A stretch of DNA of 20,952 bases. It comes from Pseudomonas sp. (GTDB lineage Bacteria > Pseudomonadota > Gammaproteobacteria > Pseudomonadales > Pseudomonadaceae). Below are positions 7,631-15,699 of the stretch, in pieces. The DNA lies in contig NZ_JASLAW010000163.1 of NCBI RefSeq assembly GCF_030147005.1, forward strand, positions 1 through 20,952, given 5' to 3'. The position numbers and the translations under genes are program-made. The notes under the pieces were generated by a model that was not told where the DNA came from, made no database searches, and saw only the letters and a list, made by a program, of their open reading frames with translations. How positions within the stretch are numbered: position 1 is the stretch's first letter; every line of letters begins with the position of its first letter.

Positions 7631-7659
7631 AACCCTGCGGGCTCGGCTCGCGGGGTTTT
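7631..7659 (+). terminator. Riboswitch-controlled terminator-like stem-loop before cbtB
   Basis: AACCCTGCG (7631-7639) pairs with CGCGGGGTT (7649-7657) with one U-G wobble and a 9-nt loop, followed by TTTT. The T-run is short, so strength is uncertain. AACCCGCG at 7604-7611 could pair with the same 3' arm with a single bulge and would act as an anti-terminator, giving two exclusive folds typical of a transcriptional riboswitch. It ends 41 nt before the cbtB ATG. Confidence 0.6.
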
Positions 7660-7700
7660 CATGCGCTCGTTTCACTCAAGACACATGAAAGGGACGCGCC

Positions 7701-7889
7701 ATGTCGATCATCAGCAGCACCTCGCCTACTGTCGGTAACACCTCCACTTTGAGCCAACGCCTGACCGCCGCTGTCGGTGCGTCGATCCTCGGTGCGTGCC
7801 TGGTGTACTTTGCCGGCTTCTCGCATATCGAGGCGGTGCACAACGCTGCCCATGATACCCGCCACAGCGCCGCGTTCCCGTGCCACTGA
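7701..7889 (+). CDS. cbtB: Cobalt transporter subunit CbtB
   Basis: This is the small partner of CbtA in a predicted cobalt uptake system found under B12 riboswitch control in proteobacteria. It has 62 residues, normal for the family. One membrane helix spans about 21-39. It is followed by a histidine-rich tail, H42, H47, H51, H55 and the terminal FPCH, in the spacing that defines CbtB and probably binds the metal. The ATG follows GAAAGGGA (7688-7694). It is the first gene of the riboswitch-controlled operon, and its stop is 11 nt before cbtA. Confidence 0.93.
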   Translation: MSIISSTSPTVGNTSTLSQRLTAAVGASILGACLVYFAGFSHIEAVHNAAHDTRHSAAFPCH

Positions 7890-7900
7890 GGCCTGCCGAC

Positions 7901-8605
7901 ATGATTAAGCGTATCGCGCAAACCGCAGTTTTCACCGGCTTGCTGGCCGCCCTGCTACTGACCCTGCTGCAAAGCCTTTGGGTCGCCCCGCTGATCCTGC
8001 AAGCGGAGTCCTTTGAAAAAGCGCCGACCACCACGCAGGCTGTGCATGAACACCCCGTCGGCACCGCTCCGCATATGCATGACGCCGAAGCCTGGGAGCC
8101 GCAGGACGGCTGGCAACGCGTACTCTCCACTACCGGTGGCAACCTGGTGGTGGCGGTCGGTTTTGCGCTGATGCTGGCCGGGCTCTATACGCTGCGCGCG
8201 CCCACTCGCACTGCCCAAGGCCTGCTGTGGGGCCTGGCCGGTTACGCGACCTTTGTACTCGCCCCCACCTTGGGCCTGCCACCGGAACTGCCGGGCACCG
8301 CCGCTGCAGACCTGGCACAACGCCAGATCTGGTGGATCGGCACCGCCGCATCGACTGCCGCGGGTATTGCGTTGCTGGTGTTCGGGCGCAACTGGCTGCT
8401 GAAGGTGCTGGGCGTGGCGATCCTTGTCGTGCCCCACGTGATCGGAGCACCGCAACCCGAAGTGCATTCGATGCTGGCCCCAGAAGCCCTCGAATCCCAG
8501 TTCAAGATCGCGTCGCAGCTGACCAACGTTGCGTTCTGGCTGGCGCTGGGTTTGATCAGCGCCTGGCTGTTTCGCCGTCACCGCGACGACTCATACTCGG
8601 CATGA
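7901..8605 (+). CDS. cbtA: Cobalt transporter subunit CbtA
   Basis: This is an inner-membrane protein predicted to take up cobalt together with CbtB. It has 234 residues when started at MIKRIAQTAV. The GAGG overlapping the cbtB stop serves as ribosome-binding site; an ATG seven codons earlier lies within cbtB and is not favoured. Hydrophobic segments lie at about 8-34, 80-99, 105-125, 144-161, 165-182 and 207-224. A loop between the first two contains HEHPVGTAPHMH (49-60), likely metal-binding. The last codons overlap the cobE start as ATGA. Transport has been inferred by comparative genomics for the family; the sequence alone does not prove cobalt specificity. Confidence 0.92.
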   Translation: MIKRIAQTAVFTGLLAALLLTLLQSLWVAPLILQAESFEKAPTTTQAVHEHPVGTAPHMHDAEAWEPQDGWQRVLSTTGGNLVVAVGFALMLAGLYTLRAPTRTAQGLLWGLAGYATFVLAPTLGLPPELPGTAAADLAQRQIWWIGTAASTAAGIALLVFGRNWLLKVLGVAILVVPHVIGAPQPEVHSMLAPEALESQFKIASQLTNVAFWLALGLISAWLFRRHRDDSYSA

Positions 8606-9006
8606 CCCTGGTCGTCGGCCTGGGCTGTCAGCGTGGCTGTGATGCTCAGGCCTTGCTCGAGCTGGTTGACAGGGCCCTCGCCGAGGCTGGGATCGACCGT
8701 CAGCGCGTGAGCGCATTGGCAACGATCGAGCGCAAACAGGATGAGCCCGGACTGTTGGCATTGGCTCAAATACTGAATGTGCCGCTGCTGTGTTTAAGTG
8801 CCGCGCGGTTGAGCGTTTATGAAGAGCGCTTGAGCCACAAATCCGCCGTCGCGTTTGCCCATACCCACTGTTACGGAGTTGCCGAAAGCGCCGCGCTGGC
8901 CGTGGCCGAGCAGCTCGGCGACGCCCCTGCCCGGCTGCTGATCACTCGCCGCAAAAGCGCGCGGGCCACCTTTGCATTGGCCGGCGTCGACAACAACCCG
9001 GATTAA
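8602..9006 (+). CDS. cobE: Cobalamin biosynthesis protein CobE (CbiG C-terminal-like)
   Basis: This small protein of 134 residues is equivalent to the C-terminal domain of CbiG, encoded with the corrin-ring enzymes. The start MTLVVGLGCQRGC has the family's glycine- and cysteine-rich opening, and the middle has the IERKQDEPGLLALA segment typical of CbiG_C. Its exact biochemical role in the aerobic pathway is not settled. The ATG overlaps the cbtA stop (ATGA), so translation is probably coupled. The frame stays open upstream, but only inside cbtA. Confidence in the family is high and in the exact role low. Confidence 0.88.
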   Translation: MTLVVGLGCQRGCDAQALLELVDRALAEAGIDRQRVSALATIERKQDEPGLLALAQILNVPLLCLSAARLSVYEERLSHKSAVAFAHTHCYGVAESAALAVAEQLGDAPARLLITRRKSARATFALAGVDNNPD

Positions 9007-9062
9007 CACCGCACCCGATCTTGAGCACCGTTCATGCTCGGGCGTGCCAACAGGAATATTGC

Positions 9063-9812
9063 ATGACCGTTTACTTCATCGGCGCAGGCCCCGGCGACCC
9101 GGAACTGATCACCGTCAAAGGCCAACGGCTGATCCGCAGTTGCCCGGTAATCATCTATGCCGGCTCGCTGGTGCCCGCCGCAGTGCTGGAGGGCCATCAG
9201 GCGCAGCAGGTGGTCAACAGCGCCGAATTGCACTTGGAACAGATAGTCGAGCTGATCAAGACGGCCCATGCCAGAGGCCAGGACGTCGCACGAGTGCACT
9301 CCGGCGACCCGAGCCTGTATGGGGCGATTGGCGAGCAGATCCGCCACTTGCGCGAATTGGGCATCCCTTTCCAGATCATTCCGGGGGTCACCGCGGTAGC
9401 GGCTTGCGCAGCGCTGCTGGAAACCGAACTGACCCTGCCGGACATCGCGCAAAGCGTGATACTCACCCGATACGCCGACAAGACCAGCATGCCTGCCGGC
9501 GAAGATTTCGACAGCCTGGCGCGGCATGCCACCACCATGGCGATTCACCTGGGGGTCAATCATCTGGAGAGAATCGTCGCCCAACTGCTGCCGCACTATG
9601 GCGCGGATTGCCCGATTGCCGTGGTGCATCGGGCGACCTGGCCGGATCAGGATTGGGCCGTTGGCACGCTTGAAGATATTGTCGGGAAAGTCGAGGCAAA
9701 GGGCTTTCGGCGTACTGCACTGATTCTTGTAGGCCGGGTGTTGGCCGACGATAGCTTCAGCGAGTCGTCGCTTTACCGTGCCGGCCATGCCCATCTTTAT
9801 CGTCCAGGGTAA
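9063..9812 (+). CDS. cobM: Precorrin-4 C11-methyltransferase CobM
   Basis: CobM transfers a methyl group from S-adenosylmethionine to C-11 of precorrin-4, giving precorrin-5. It has 249 residues, the usual length. Tetrapyrrole-methylase motifs are present: GAGPGDPELITVKG (7-20), RVHSGDPSLYGA (77-88) and IPGVTAVAACAALL (106-119), then LPDIAQSVILTR. The ATG at 9063 has AGGA (9052-9055) with a 7-nt gap; the earlier in-frame ATG at 9021 has no such site. It is the last gene of the plus-strand operon and is followed by a strong terminator. Confidence 0.96.
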   Translation: MTVYFIGAGPGDPELITVKGQRLIRSCPVIIYAGSLVPAAVLEGHQAQQVVNSAELHLEQIVELIKTAHARGQDVARVHSGDPSLYGAIGEQIRHLRELGIPFQIIPGVTAVAACAALLETELTLPDIAQSVILTRYADKTSMPAGEDFDSLARHATTMAIHLGVNHLERIVAQLLPHYGADCPIAVVHRATWPDQDWAVGTLEDIVGKVEAKGFRRTALILVGRVLADDSFSESSLYRAGHAHLYRPG

Positions 9813-9873
9813 AAACCCACGTGTTGATGCGCTGCGATAGGAAGACGGCATAATTCATTGAATTCAAAACATA

Positions 9874-9904
9874 AAAAAACGGCGCTCACGGGGCGCCGTT
9901 TTTT
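9874..9904. terminator. Bidirectional intrinsic terminator between cobM and nfuA
   Basis: AAAAAACGGCGC (9874-9885) and GCGCCGTTTTTT (9893-9904) pair perfectly around a 7-nt loop. There is a T-run at the 3' end on both strands. It lies 61 nt after cobM and 22 nt after the end of convergent nfuA, so it should serve both genes. Confidence 0.93.
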
Positions 9905-9926
9905 ATGCTCGCAGTGAACACCTTAC

Positions 9927-10511
9927 TCAGTAGTAGGCGTTTTCTTTCTGCGTGTGGTCGGTCACGTCACGTACACCTTTAAGCTCAGGAATGCGCTCGA
10001 GCAGGGTACGCTCGATGCCTTCGCGCAGGGTCACGTCCGCCTGGCCGCAGCCCTGGCAGCCACCGCCGAACTTCAACACGGCGATACCGTCATCCACGAC
10101 ATCGATCAGGCTCACCTGACCGCCGTGGCTGGCCAGCCCCGGGTTGATCTCGGTTTGCAGGTAGTAGTTGATGCGCTCGTTAACCGGGCTGTCGGCATTG
10201 ACGTTCGGTACCTTGGCGTTCGGCGCTTTGATGGTCAGCTGGCCACCCATGCGGTCGGTGGCGTAGTCAACCACGGCGTCGTCGAGGAAGGCTTCGCTGA
10301 AGGCATCGATATACGCGGTGAAGCTTTTCAGCCCCAGTGCGGTGTCTTCAGGTTTCTCTTCACCAGGCTTGCAGTAGGCAATGCACGTCTCGGCGTACTG
10401 GGTGCCGGGCTGGGTGATAAAGACGCGGATGCCGATGCCTGGGGTGTTCTGCTTGGACAGCAGGTCGGCCAGGTAATCGTGGGCGGCGTCGGTAATGGTT
10501 ATGGCAGTCAT
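9927..10511 (-). CDS. nfuA: Fe-S cluster carrier protein NfuA
   Basis: NfuA carries [4Fe-4S] clusters to apoproteins, especially under oxidative stress or iron limitation. It has 194 residues, as expected. The N-terminal half is a degenerate A-type (IscA-like) domain (about 1-95). The C-terminal Nfu domain carries GGGCQGCGQADV with the cluster-binding C152 and C155. AGGAG (10517-10521) lies 5 nt before the ATG. It is convergent with cobM and transcribed separately from the upstream acyltransferase, from which it is 59 nt away. Confidence 0.96.
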   Translation of the reverse strand: MTAITITDAAHDYLADLLSKQNTPGIGIRVFITQPGTQYAETCIAYCKPGEEKPEDTALGLKSFTAYIDAFSEAFLDDAVVDYATDRMGGQLTIKAPNAKVPNVNADSPVNERINYYLQTEINPGLASHGGQVSLIDVVDDGIAVLKFGGGCQGCGQADVTLREGIERTLLERIPELKGVRDVTDHTQKENAYY

Positions 10512-10536
10512 GGAAACTCCTCACAGGCTTGCCCGC

Positions 10537-10566
10537 AGTTTACGCCAAAATATTACGCAGGTACAA
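10537..10566 (-). promoter_or_regulatory. Possible nfuA promoter
   Basis: On the minus strand TTGTAC (10566-10561) and TAAACT (10542-10537) are 18 nt apart, in the A+T-rich 59-nt gap between the acyltransferase stop and nfuA. Each box matches 4 of 6 consensus bases. Transcription would start near 10530, about 19 nt before the ATG. Confidence 0.35.
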
Positions 10567-10570
10567 AGTC

Positions 10571-11593
10571 CTAGTGTTTTTGTCGGGAAATAGCCTCCCG
10601 AGCCTCAAGGCCTAGCCACTGCTTGAGCACGCGGTAGGTTCTTTTCTCCAGCCACTGGTAACTTGCGAATGCGCCGAGTGCGATCACTACGATGCACGCG
10701 AGGAGCATCGCATAAGGGTTTATGCCCCTCTGTTCGGCCACGAAGTGCCCGACCGCGAGTACCGGCACGTGAATCAAGTACACCGAATAAGAACAGTCCC
10801 CGAGCATCTTCAACAGCCGGGAGCCCTGGAAGTAAGGCTCCAATGCCACACAACTGATGACCACTATTGCGCTGGGCACGCCCCATTCCAGCGCACGCGG
10901 TATATCTGCCCCGTGATACACCGCCATCGACGCAATCACGATGCCCAACAACGGCAGCCAAGGCCTGGTCCTGCATAAACCACGGCGATACAGCATGCCG
11001 ATCACAATGCCCATCAGAAACTCGAGGACAATGCCATTAGTGTAGAAACCGCTGGCCAAGCCCAGGGTGGGGCCGATGTAGCACGCCAGGTACAACAGCG
11101 TTGCCGCTACCCACACACGACAGGATTCGCGAACCAGCAACGCGAAGCAAAACAGCGCATAGAACATCATTTCAAAGTTCAAGGTCCACCCAACACCCAG
11201 CAGCGGATAAACCTCCACGCCCGGTTCACTTGGGGCGGCAATAAACAGCAGCGACATGAGCACATAACCCGGCTCAAGGTGCTCATCAGGAAACACGGCG
11301 GGCAGAGCAGCGACCAGAAAAATCATAAGAAGGGTGTAGAACCAGTACGCCGGAACGATTCTGGCCAGGCGCATGAGCATAAAACGCCAAGGGGTCAGCG
11401 CTTTGTCCGCAGTCGCAAGGAAGATTACAAAACCACTGATGACAAAGAAAATATCCACCCCGATACCGCCTTTATCGGCCAACAGATACTCCAATGCGTT
11501 ATGGGCCTCAAAGTTGAAGAACAGCTGCATGAAGTGAACACCCACCACAATCCATGCCGCGAAGGCGCGTAATGCCTGCACTGAAATCAACAT
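10571..11593 (-). CDS. Acyltransferase-3 family membrane protein (OafA/NodX type)
   Basis: This integral membrane protein has 340 residues and about ten hydrophobic segments, the usual plan of acyltransferase-3 proteins. These move acyl groups, often acetyl, onto surface sugars such as O-antigen or exopolysaccharide. The family R-x10-H signature is present at the start (R9 to H20), and GGIGVDIFFVISGFVIF follows at about 42-58, then the RFMLMRLARIVPAYW segment. No periplasmic SGNH domain is attached. AAAAGG (11601-11606) precedes the ATG. No polysaccharide genes lie next to it, so the substrate cannot be told. It stands alone between nfuA and divergent metH. Confidence 0.9.
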   Translation of the reverse strand: MLISVQALRAFAAWIVVGVHFMQLFFNFEAHNALEYLLADKGGIGVDIFFVISGFVIFLATADKALTPWRFMLMRLARIVPAYWFYTLLMIFLVAALPAVFPDEHLEPGYVLMSLLFIAAPSEPGVEVYPLLGVGWTLNFEMMFYALFCFALLVRESCRVWVAATLLYLACYIGPTLGLASGFYTNGIVLEFLMGIVIGMLYRRGLCRTRPWLPLLGIVIASMAVYHGADIPRALEWGVPSAIVVISCVALEPYFQGSRLLKMLGDCSYSVYLIHVPVLAVGHFVAEQRGINPYAMLLACIVVIALGAFASYQWLEKRTYRVLKQWLGLEAREAISRQKH

Positions 11594-11721
11594 CGGAGTA
11601 CCTTTTCCAGTCCCGTAAGGTAAATATCCGACTGCTTCAGCGCCCGCCTGGAGAGATGACCGGATCAGTGAGAGTAGTTATAGATTCTCATCGCGGCCCA
11701 TGTCCAATACCGGTGTTGTTA

Positions 11722-11782
11722 CATGAATATACCGCTGATTTTACCGAGCCTTGACTCCGGTTCAACATGAGCGATATTCATG
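11722..11782. promoter_or_regulatory. Dyad-rich segment upstream of metH, possible MetR-type site
   Basis: CATGAATAT (11722-11730) is exactly inverted as ATATTCATG (11774-11782). Within the second arm CATGAgcgatatTCATG (11766-11782) is itself a dyad. Its centre TGAGCGATATTCA (11768-11780) differs at one base from the published MetR pattern TGAA-N5-TTCA. A TTGACT with a TATTCA 18 nt later (11751-11780) could be a promoter overlapped by this site. The palindromes are seen; regulator identity is inferred and metR is not in the window. Confidence 0.35.
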
Positions 11783-11815
11783 CAGAACCCAGCACGCTCA
11801 AAATCGGCACAGGTT

Positions 11816-11824
11816 TGCTATGAT
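11816..11824 (+). promoter_or_regulatory. Candidate extended -10 promoter of metH
   Basis: TGCTATGAT is an extended -10 element (TGn plus TATGAT, 5 of 6 matches). It would start transcription near 11831, leaving about 29 nt before the metH ATG at 11860. No good -35 box is present at the right distance, as is common for extended -10 promoters. Confidence 0.45.
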
Positions 11825-11859
11825 TCATGCCCTCCGTGATACCTGACCAGAGTAGTCCC

Positions 11860-14800
11860 ATGTCCGATCGTAGCGCTCGTCTGCAAGCCCTTCACCACGC
11901 CCTCAAGGAACGTATCCTGATCCTTGACGGTGGCATGGGCACGATGATCCAGAGCTATAAGCTTGAGGAGCAGGACTACCGTGGCAAACGCTTCGCCGAC
12001 TGGCCAAGCGACGTCAAGGGCAATAACGACTTGCTGGTGCTCACCCGCCCGGACGTGATCGGCGGGATCGAAAAGGCCTACCTGGATGCCGGTGCCGACA
12101 TCCTTGAAACCAACACCTTCAATGCCACGCGGATCTCCATGGCCGACTACGGCATGGAAGAACTGGCCTACGAATTAAACGTAGAAGGCGCGCGGCTGGC
12201 ACGCACCGTGGCCGATGCCAAAACCCTCGAGAACCCGGCCAAGCCGCGTTTCGTCGCCGGCGTACTCGGCCCCACCAGCCGCACCTGCTCGCTGTCCCCG
12301 GATGTGAACAACCCCGGCTACCGCAACGTGACCTTCGATGAACTGGTGGAAAACTACACCGAGGCCACCAAAGGTTTGATCGAAGGCGGCGCCGACCTGA
12401 TCCTGATCGAAACGATCTTCGACACCCTCAACGCCAAGGCCGCAATCTTCGCCGTGCAAGGGGTGTTCGAAGCACTGGGGGTGGAATTGCCGATCATGAT
12501 TTCCGGCACCATCACCGATGCGTCCGGCCGTACGCTGTCCGGTCAAACAACTGAAGCGTTCTGGAACTCCGTGGCTCACGCCAAGCCAATCTCGGTGGGG
12601 TTGAACTGTGCGCTGGGTGCCAGCGAACTGCGCCCGTACCTGGAAGAACTGTCGAACAAAGCCAACACCCACGTTTCCGCGCACCCTAACGCCGGCCTGC
12701 CCAACGAATTCGGCGAGTACGACGAACTGCCAGTGGAAACGGCCAAGGTCATCGAGGAATTCGCTCAGAGCGGCTTCCTCAACATCGTCGGCGGCTGCTG
12801 CGGCACCACGCCGGGCCATATCGAAGCCATCGCCAAGGCCGTGGCCGGTTATGCGCCGCGGGCGATCCCGGACATTCCCAAGGCCTGCCGCCTGTCCGGC
12901 CTGGAGCCGTTCACCATTGATCGCAGCTCGCTCTTCGTCAACGTCGGCGAGCGCACCAACATCACCGGTTCAGCCAAGTTCGCCCGCCTGATCCGTGAAG
13001 ACAACTACACCGAAGCCCTGGAAGTCGCCCTGCAGCAGGTGGAAGCCGGCGCCCAGGTGATCGACATCAACATGGACGAGGGCATGCTTGACTCGAAGAA
13101 GGCCATGGTGACCTTCCTCAACCTGATCGCCGGCGAACCGGACATCTCTCGCGTGCCGATCATGATCGACTCCTCCAAATGGGAAGTGATAGAAGCCGGC
13201 CTCAAGTGCATCCAGGGCAAGGGCATCGTCAACTCCATCAGCATGAAGGAAGGCGTGGAGCAGTTCATTCACCACGCCAAGCTGTGCAAGCGCTACGGCG
13301 CGGCGGTGGTGGTGATGGCGTTCGACGAAGCCGGCCAGGCCGACACCGAAGCGCGCAAGAAGGAAATCTGCAAACGCTCCTACGACATTCTGGTCAATGA
13401 AGTCGGCTTCCCGCCGGAAGACATCATCTTCGACCCGAACATCTTCGCGGTCGCCACCGGCATCGAAGAGCACAACAACTACGCCGTCGACTTCATCAAC
13501 GCCTGTGCCTATATCCGCGACGAGCTGCCCTACGCGCTGACCTCCGGCGGCGTGTCCAACGTGTCGTTCTCGTTCCGTGGCAACAACCCGGTGCGCGAGG
13601 CGATCCACTCGGTATTCCTGCTGTATGCGATCCGCAACGGCCTGACCATGGGTATCGTCAACGCCGGCCAGTTGGAGATCTACGACCAGATCCCGGCCGA
13701 GCTGCGTGATGCAGTGGAAGACGTGGTGCTCAACCGCACCCCGGACGGCACCGACGCCCTGCTCGCCATCGCCGACAAGTACAAGGGCGACGGCAGCGTC
13801 AAGGAAGCCGAGACCGAAGAGTGGCGTGGCTGGCCGGTGAACAAGCGCCTTGAGCACGCGCTGGTCAAGGGCATTACCACGCACATTGTCGAGGACACTG
13901 AAGAGTCGCGGCTGTCGTTCGCGCGCCCGATCGAGGTGATCGAAGGCCCGCTGATGTCCGGCATGAACATCGTCGGCGACTTGTTCGGCGCCGGTAAAAT
14001 GTTCCTGCCCCAGGTGGTGAAATCCGCCCGCGTAATGAAGCAGGCCGTGGCCCATTTGATCCCCTTTATCGAGCTGGAAAAAGGCGACAAGCCGGAGGCC
14101 AAGGGCAAGATCCTGATGGCCACGGTCAAGGGCGACGTGCATGACATCGGCAAGAACATCGTTGGCGTCGTGCTGGGTTGCAACGGTTATGACATTGTCG
14201 ACCTGGGCGTCATGGTGCCTGCCGAAAAAATCCTGCAAGTGGCCAAGGAACAGAAGTGCGACATTATCGGCCTGTCGGGCCTGATCACGCCTTCTCTGGA
14301 TGAAATGGTGCACGTGGCCCGCGAGATGCAGCGCCAGGACTTCCACCTGCCGCTGATGATCGGCGGTGCAACCACCTCCAAGGCCCATACGGCGGTGAAG
14401 ATCGAGCCCAAGTACAGCAACGATGCGGTGATCTACGTTACCGACGCCTCCCGCGCGGTGGGCGTGGCCACACAACTGCTGTCCAAGGAATTGAAGGCCG
14501 GTTTCGTCGAGAAAACCCGCCTGGAATACATCGATGTGCGTGAGCGCACCGCCAACCGCAGCGCCCGCACCGAACGCCTGAGCTACCCGGCGGCGATTGC
14601 CAAGAAGCCGCAGTTCGACTGGAGCAGCCATACCCCGGTGAAACCGACCTTTACCGGCACCAAGGTGCTGGATGACATCGACCTCAACGTGCTGGCCGAG
14701 TATATCGACTGGACGCCGTTCTTTATCTCCTGGGACCTGGCCGGCAAGTACCCGCGCATCCTCACTGATGAAGTGGTGGGTGAAGCGGCCACCGCGTTGT

Positions 14801-15570
14801 ACGCCGACGCCCGGGAAATGCTCAAGAAGTTGATCGACGAAAAACTCATCAGCGCCCGTGCGGTGTTTGGGTTCTGGCCGGCCAACCAGGTGCAGGACGA
14901 TGACCTGGAAGTCTACGCTGACGACGGGCGGCCGATTGCAAAGCTTCACCACTTGCGCCAGCAAATCATCAAGACCGATGGCAAGCCGAACTTCTCCCTG
15001 GCCGACTTCGTCGCGCCCAAAGACAGCGGCGTCACCGACTACATCGGTGGCTTCATCACCACCGCCGGCATCGGTGCCGAGGAAGTCGCCAAGGCTTACC
15101 AGGACGCCGGCGACGATTACAACTCGATCATGGTCAAGGCCCTGGCCGACCGCCTGGCCGAAGCCTGCGCCGAGTGGCTGCACCAGCAGGTACGTAAGGA
15201 ACACTGGGGCTACGCCAAAGACGAGCAATTGGACAACGAGGCGCTGATCAAGGAGCAATACAGCGGCATCCGCCCTGCCCCCGGCTACCCGGCCTGCCCG
15301 GATCACACTGAAAAGGCCCAACTGTTCCAGCTGCTCGACCCCGAGGCCCGCGAAATGCATGCCGGGCGCAGCGGCGTGTTCCTCACCGAGCATTACGCCA
15401 TGTTCCCGGCGGCGGCGGTCAGTGGCTGGTACTTCGCCCACCCGCAGGCGCAGTACTTTGCCGTGGGCAAGATCGACAAGGACCAGGTGCAAAGCTACAC
15501 GGCGCGCAAGGGCCAGGACTTGAGCGTCACCGAACGCTGGCTGGCGCCCAACCTGGGTTACGACGCCTGA
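11860..15570 (+). CDS. metH: Cobalamin-dependent methionine synthase MetH
   Basis: MetH transfers a methyl group from 5-methyltetrahydrofolate to homocysteine through methylcobalamin. It has 1236 residues, against about 1227 in E. coli, and all modules are intact. The homocysteine domain has zinc ligands C250 (GLNCALG) and C313-C314 (GGCCGTTPGH). The folate-binding domain begins near FVNVGERTNITGS. Next come the cap and B12 domains with GDVHDIGKN (758-766), where H761 is the expected lower cobalt ligand. The C-terminal reactivation domain has the AdoMet-binding RPAPGYPACPDH (from 1138). The ATG at 11860 was chosen because MSDRSARLQALHHAL aligns with the family; an in-frame ATG 11 codons upstream gives a less likely extension. 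The Shine-Dalgarno is poor. No cobalamin riboswitch precedes it. Very long antisense frames here are shadows. Confidence 0.97.
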   Translation: MSDRSARLQALHHALKERILILDGGMGTMIQSYKLEEQDYRGKRFADWPSDVKGNNDLLVLTRPDVIGGIEKAYLDAGADILETNTFNATRISMADYGMEELAYELNVEGARLARTVADAKTLENPAKPRFVAGVLGPTSRTCSLSPDVNNPGYRNVTFDELVENYTEATKGLIEGGADLILIETIFDTLNAKAAIFAVQGVFEALGVELPIMISGTITDASGRTLSGQTTEAFWNSVAHAKPISVGLNCALGASELRPYLEELSNKANTHVSAHPNAGLPNEFGEYDELPVETAKVIEEFAQSGFLNIVGGCCGTTPGHIEAIAKAVAGYAPRAIPDIPKACRLSGLEPFTIDRSSLFVNVGERTNITGSAKFARLIREDNYTEALEVALQQVEAGAQVIDINMDEGMLDSKKAMVTFLNLIAGEPDISRVPIMIDSSKWEVIEAGLKCIQGKGIVNSISMKEGVEQFIHHAKLCKRYGAAVVVMAFDEAGQADTEARKKEICKRSYDILVNEVGFPPEDIIFDPNIFAVATGIEEHNNYAVDFINACAYIRDELPYALTSGGVSNVSFSFRGNNPVREAIHSVFLLYAIRNGLTMGIVNAGQLEIYDQIPAELRDAVEDVVLNRTPDGTDALLAIADKYKGDGSVKEAETEEWRGWPVNKRLEHALVKGITTHIVEDTEESRLSFARPIEVIEGPLMSGMNIVGDLFGAGKMFLPQVVKSARVMKQAVAHLIPFIELEKGDKPEAKGKILMATVKGDVHDIGKNIVGVVLGCNGYDIVDLGVMVPAEKILQVAKEQKCDIIGLSGLITPSLDEMVHVAREMQRQDFHLPLMIGGATTSKAHTAVKIEPKYSNDAVIYVTDASRAVGVATQLLSKELKAGFVEKTRLEYIDVRERTANRSARTERLSYPAAIAKKPQFDWSSHTPVKPTFTGTKVLDDIDLNVLAEYIDWTPFFISWDLAGKYPRILTDEVVGEAATALYADAREMLKKLIDEKLISARAVFGFWPANQVQDDDLEVYADDGRPIAKLHHLRQQIIKTDGKPNFSLADFVAPKDSGVTDYIGGFITTAGIGAEEVAKAYQDAGDDYNSIMVKALADRLAEACAEWLHQQVRKEHWGYAKDEQLDNEALIKEQYSGIRPAPGYPACPDHTEKAQLFQLLDPEAREMHAGRSGVFLTEHYAMFPAAAVSGWYFAHPQAQYFAVGKIDKDQVQSYTARKGQDLSVTERWLAPNLGYDA

Positions 15571-15578
15571 CACCTGTT

Positions 15579-15598
15579 TGCGGTAGCCCCCTACCGCA
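15579..15598. other. Perfect inverted repeat just after metH
   Basis: TGCGGTAG and CTACCGCA form an 8-bp stem with a CCCC loop, starting 9 nt after the metH stop. No T-run follows, so it may be a weak or Rho-assisted end, or a 3' stabilising hairpin. Confidence 0.5.
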
Positions 15599-15627
15599 CG
15601 CGCAACGACGAAATTCGCTTTCCTGTG

Positions 15628-15648
15628 GCGGACCGATTAACGGTCCGC
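15628..15648. other. Perfect inverted repeat before the large toxin-like gene
   Basis: GCGGACCG and CGGTCCGC form an 8-bp palindrome around ATTAA. It lies 51 nt before the ATG at 15700. Without a T-run it could be an operator or an mRNA hairpin. No clear promoter boxes were found around it. Confidence 0.4.
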
Positions 15649-15699
15649 TGACCCGGCAGCCAACCAGCACCGGAGTGACACAGGAAACAGGATTTCGTC

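Noticed and set aside
7415..7675. Small open frames on both strands across the cbtB leader
   Set aside because: They cross the riboswitch aptamer and terminator, whose conserved RNA bases fully explain the sequence.
11594..11859. A cobalamin or SAM riboswitch upstream of metH
   Set aside because: No B12 box, no GCTGCCCCCGCAACTG-type core and no SAM-riboswitch core could be found there.
12970..15573. An 867-codon open frame on the strand opposite metH
   Set aside because: It is exactly antisense to a fully conserved metH. Its translation is low-complexity and His/Val/Gly-rich, as expected from the reverse frame of G+C-rich codons, and it resembles no protein family I know.
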